A DNA stretch of 64,000 nt, taken from the NCBI RefSeq assembly GCF_001274775.1, contig NZ_LGUE01000005.1:126346-190345 (forward strand). The letters are read 5' to 3'. The DNA comes from Rossellomorea marisflavi. Lineage in GTDB: Bacteria > Bacillota > Bacilli > Bacillales > Bacillaceae_B. The translations under genes and the position numbers were made by a program. Shown here piece after piece: positions 63,574 to 64,000 of the stretch (positions within the stretch are counted from its first letter, which is position 1; each line of letters opens with the position of its first letter). The notes below the pieces were generated by a model. That model was not told the DNA's origin. It made no database searches and worked only from the letters and a program-made list of their open reading frames with translations.

Positions 63574-64000
63574 GTTTTACCATCTATCCCGCGATTGATA
63601 TGCGCGGTGGCAAATGTGTCAGACTGATTCAGGGAGATTATAATCAAGAAACCATCTACGGGGATTCCCCGTTTGATATGGCTGCTGGCTTCGCGGACCA
63701 AGGGGCATCCTGGATCCATATGGTGGACCTGGACGGAGCGAAAGCAGGCTCCCGGGTCAACGGGGAGCATGTGCTGAATGTCGCCAAAAACCTTGGTGCC
63801 AAGGTGCAGATCGGCGGAGGAATCCGTACTGAAAATGATATCGACTATTATCTTGATGCAGGGGTCGATCGTGTCATCCTTGGAAGCATCGCGGTATCCC
63901 AAACGGAACTCGTGAAATCCTGGATCAAGCGCTACGGGGGAGATCGCATCGTCATCGGTCTCGATGCGAAGGATGGCTATGTGGCCACACACGGCTGGCT
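63570..64000 (+). CDS. hisA: HisA, phosphoribosylformimino-AICAR phosphate isomerase (partial, cut by window end)
   Basis: The first 143 residues are present, about 60% of a TIM-barrel of usual length ~245. [19 protein letters not shown] (~residues 6-24) holds the catalytic Asp of the first strand, and [13 protein letters not shown] (~79-91) is a phosphate-binding loop. It isomerises ProFAR in histidine synthesis. ATG 63570 overlaps the hisH stop (ATGA). The 3' end is outside the window. Confidence 0.96.
   Translation, partial: MSFTIYPAIDMRGGKCVRLIQGDYNQETIYGDSPFDMAAGFADQGASWIHMVDLDGAKAGSRVNGEHVLNVAKNLGAKVQIGGGIRTENDIDYYLDAGVDRVILGSIAVSQTELVKSWIKRYGGDRIVIGLDAKDGYVATHGW

Noticed and set aside
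1..64000. tRNA or rRNA genes
   Set aside because: No cloverleaf with CCA-like end or rRNA-conserved block was noticed by reading; a tRNAscan run would settle it.

Overview
The window is a chromosomal segment of a Gram-positive, Bacillaceae-type bacterium of moderate G+C. The gene order is the evidence: yvjA-cccB-ftsEX, ctpB, minJ, csbA-uvrB-uvrA-yvlBCD-hprK-lgt-yvoD-ppaX-yvoF-hisZGDBHA follows the backbone I remember from Bacillus subtilis. A qoxABCD quinol oxidase, a c-di-AMP riboswitch before ktrAB, LexA-, Zur- and CcpA-type operators and an ECF SigW-type promoter fit the same group. The marine-type genus Rossellomorea is a guess from general impression; species cannot be fixed from the sequence alone.

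Layout. 1-5 kb: YitT-family protein, cytochrome c-551, FtsEX and a coiled-coil M23 peptidoglycan hydrolase. 5-9.5 kb: a POT peptide transporter behind a Fur/PerR-like site, a c-di-GMP-I riboswitch before an unknown 90-aa protein, a Zur-boxed operon of zinc-free ribosomal proteins S14 and L31, a methyltransferase and a ResA-like protein. 9.5-13.5 kb: sulfur amino acid enzymes, with a SAM-I riboswitch before metY-metX. 13.5-17.3 kb: CtpB, then a compact PHA-synthase-type operon (SDR, 68-aa protein, class III/IV PhaC homologue, 23-aa ORF). 17.3-19.1 kb: an array of structured intergenic repeats. 19.1-29.2 kb: MinJ, a CDF transporter, qoxABCD, a LysR/MFS pair and an Est30-type esterase.

29.3-38.3 kb: an Lrp-type regulator, a five-gene peptide/glutathione-type ABC importer with a cre site, an intracellular-type gamma-glutamyltransferase and two short chromate transporters. 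This looks like the B. subtilis ywrABCD gene set with an importer inside it. 38.3-39.5 kb: a second repeat array. 39.5-47.6 kb: dicarboxylate symporter, DUF1206 protein, ktrAB, serC-serA, an HD-domain protein and csbA. 47.65-64 kb: a cluster of DnaA-box-like sequences and a perfect LexA box before uvrBA, then yvlBCD (SigW promoter), hprK-lgt-yvoD-ppaX-yvoF and the his operon, cut by the window end inside hisA.

Most of the window is conserved core genome. The parts most worth a second look are the c-di-GMP-controlled small protein, the miniature PHA operon, the DnaA-box cluster, the importer/GGT/chromate island, and the two mirrored arrays of the repeat family with their internally deleted copies.
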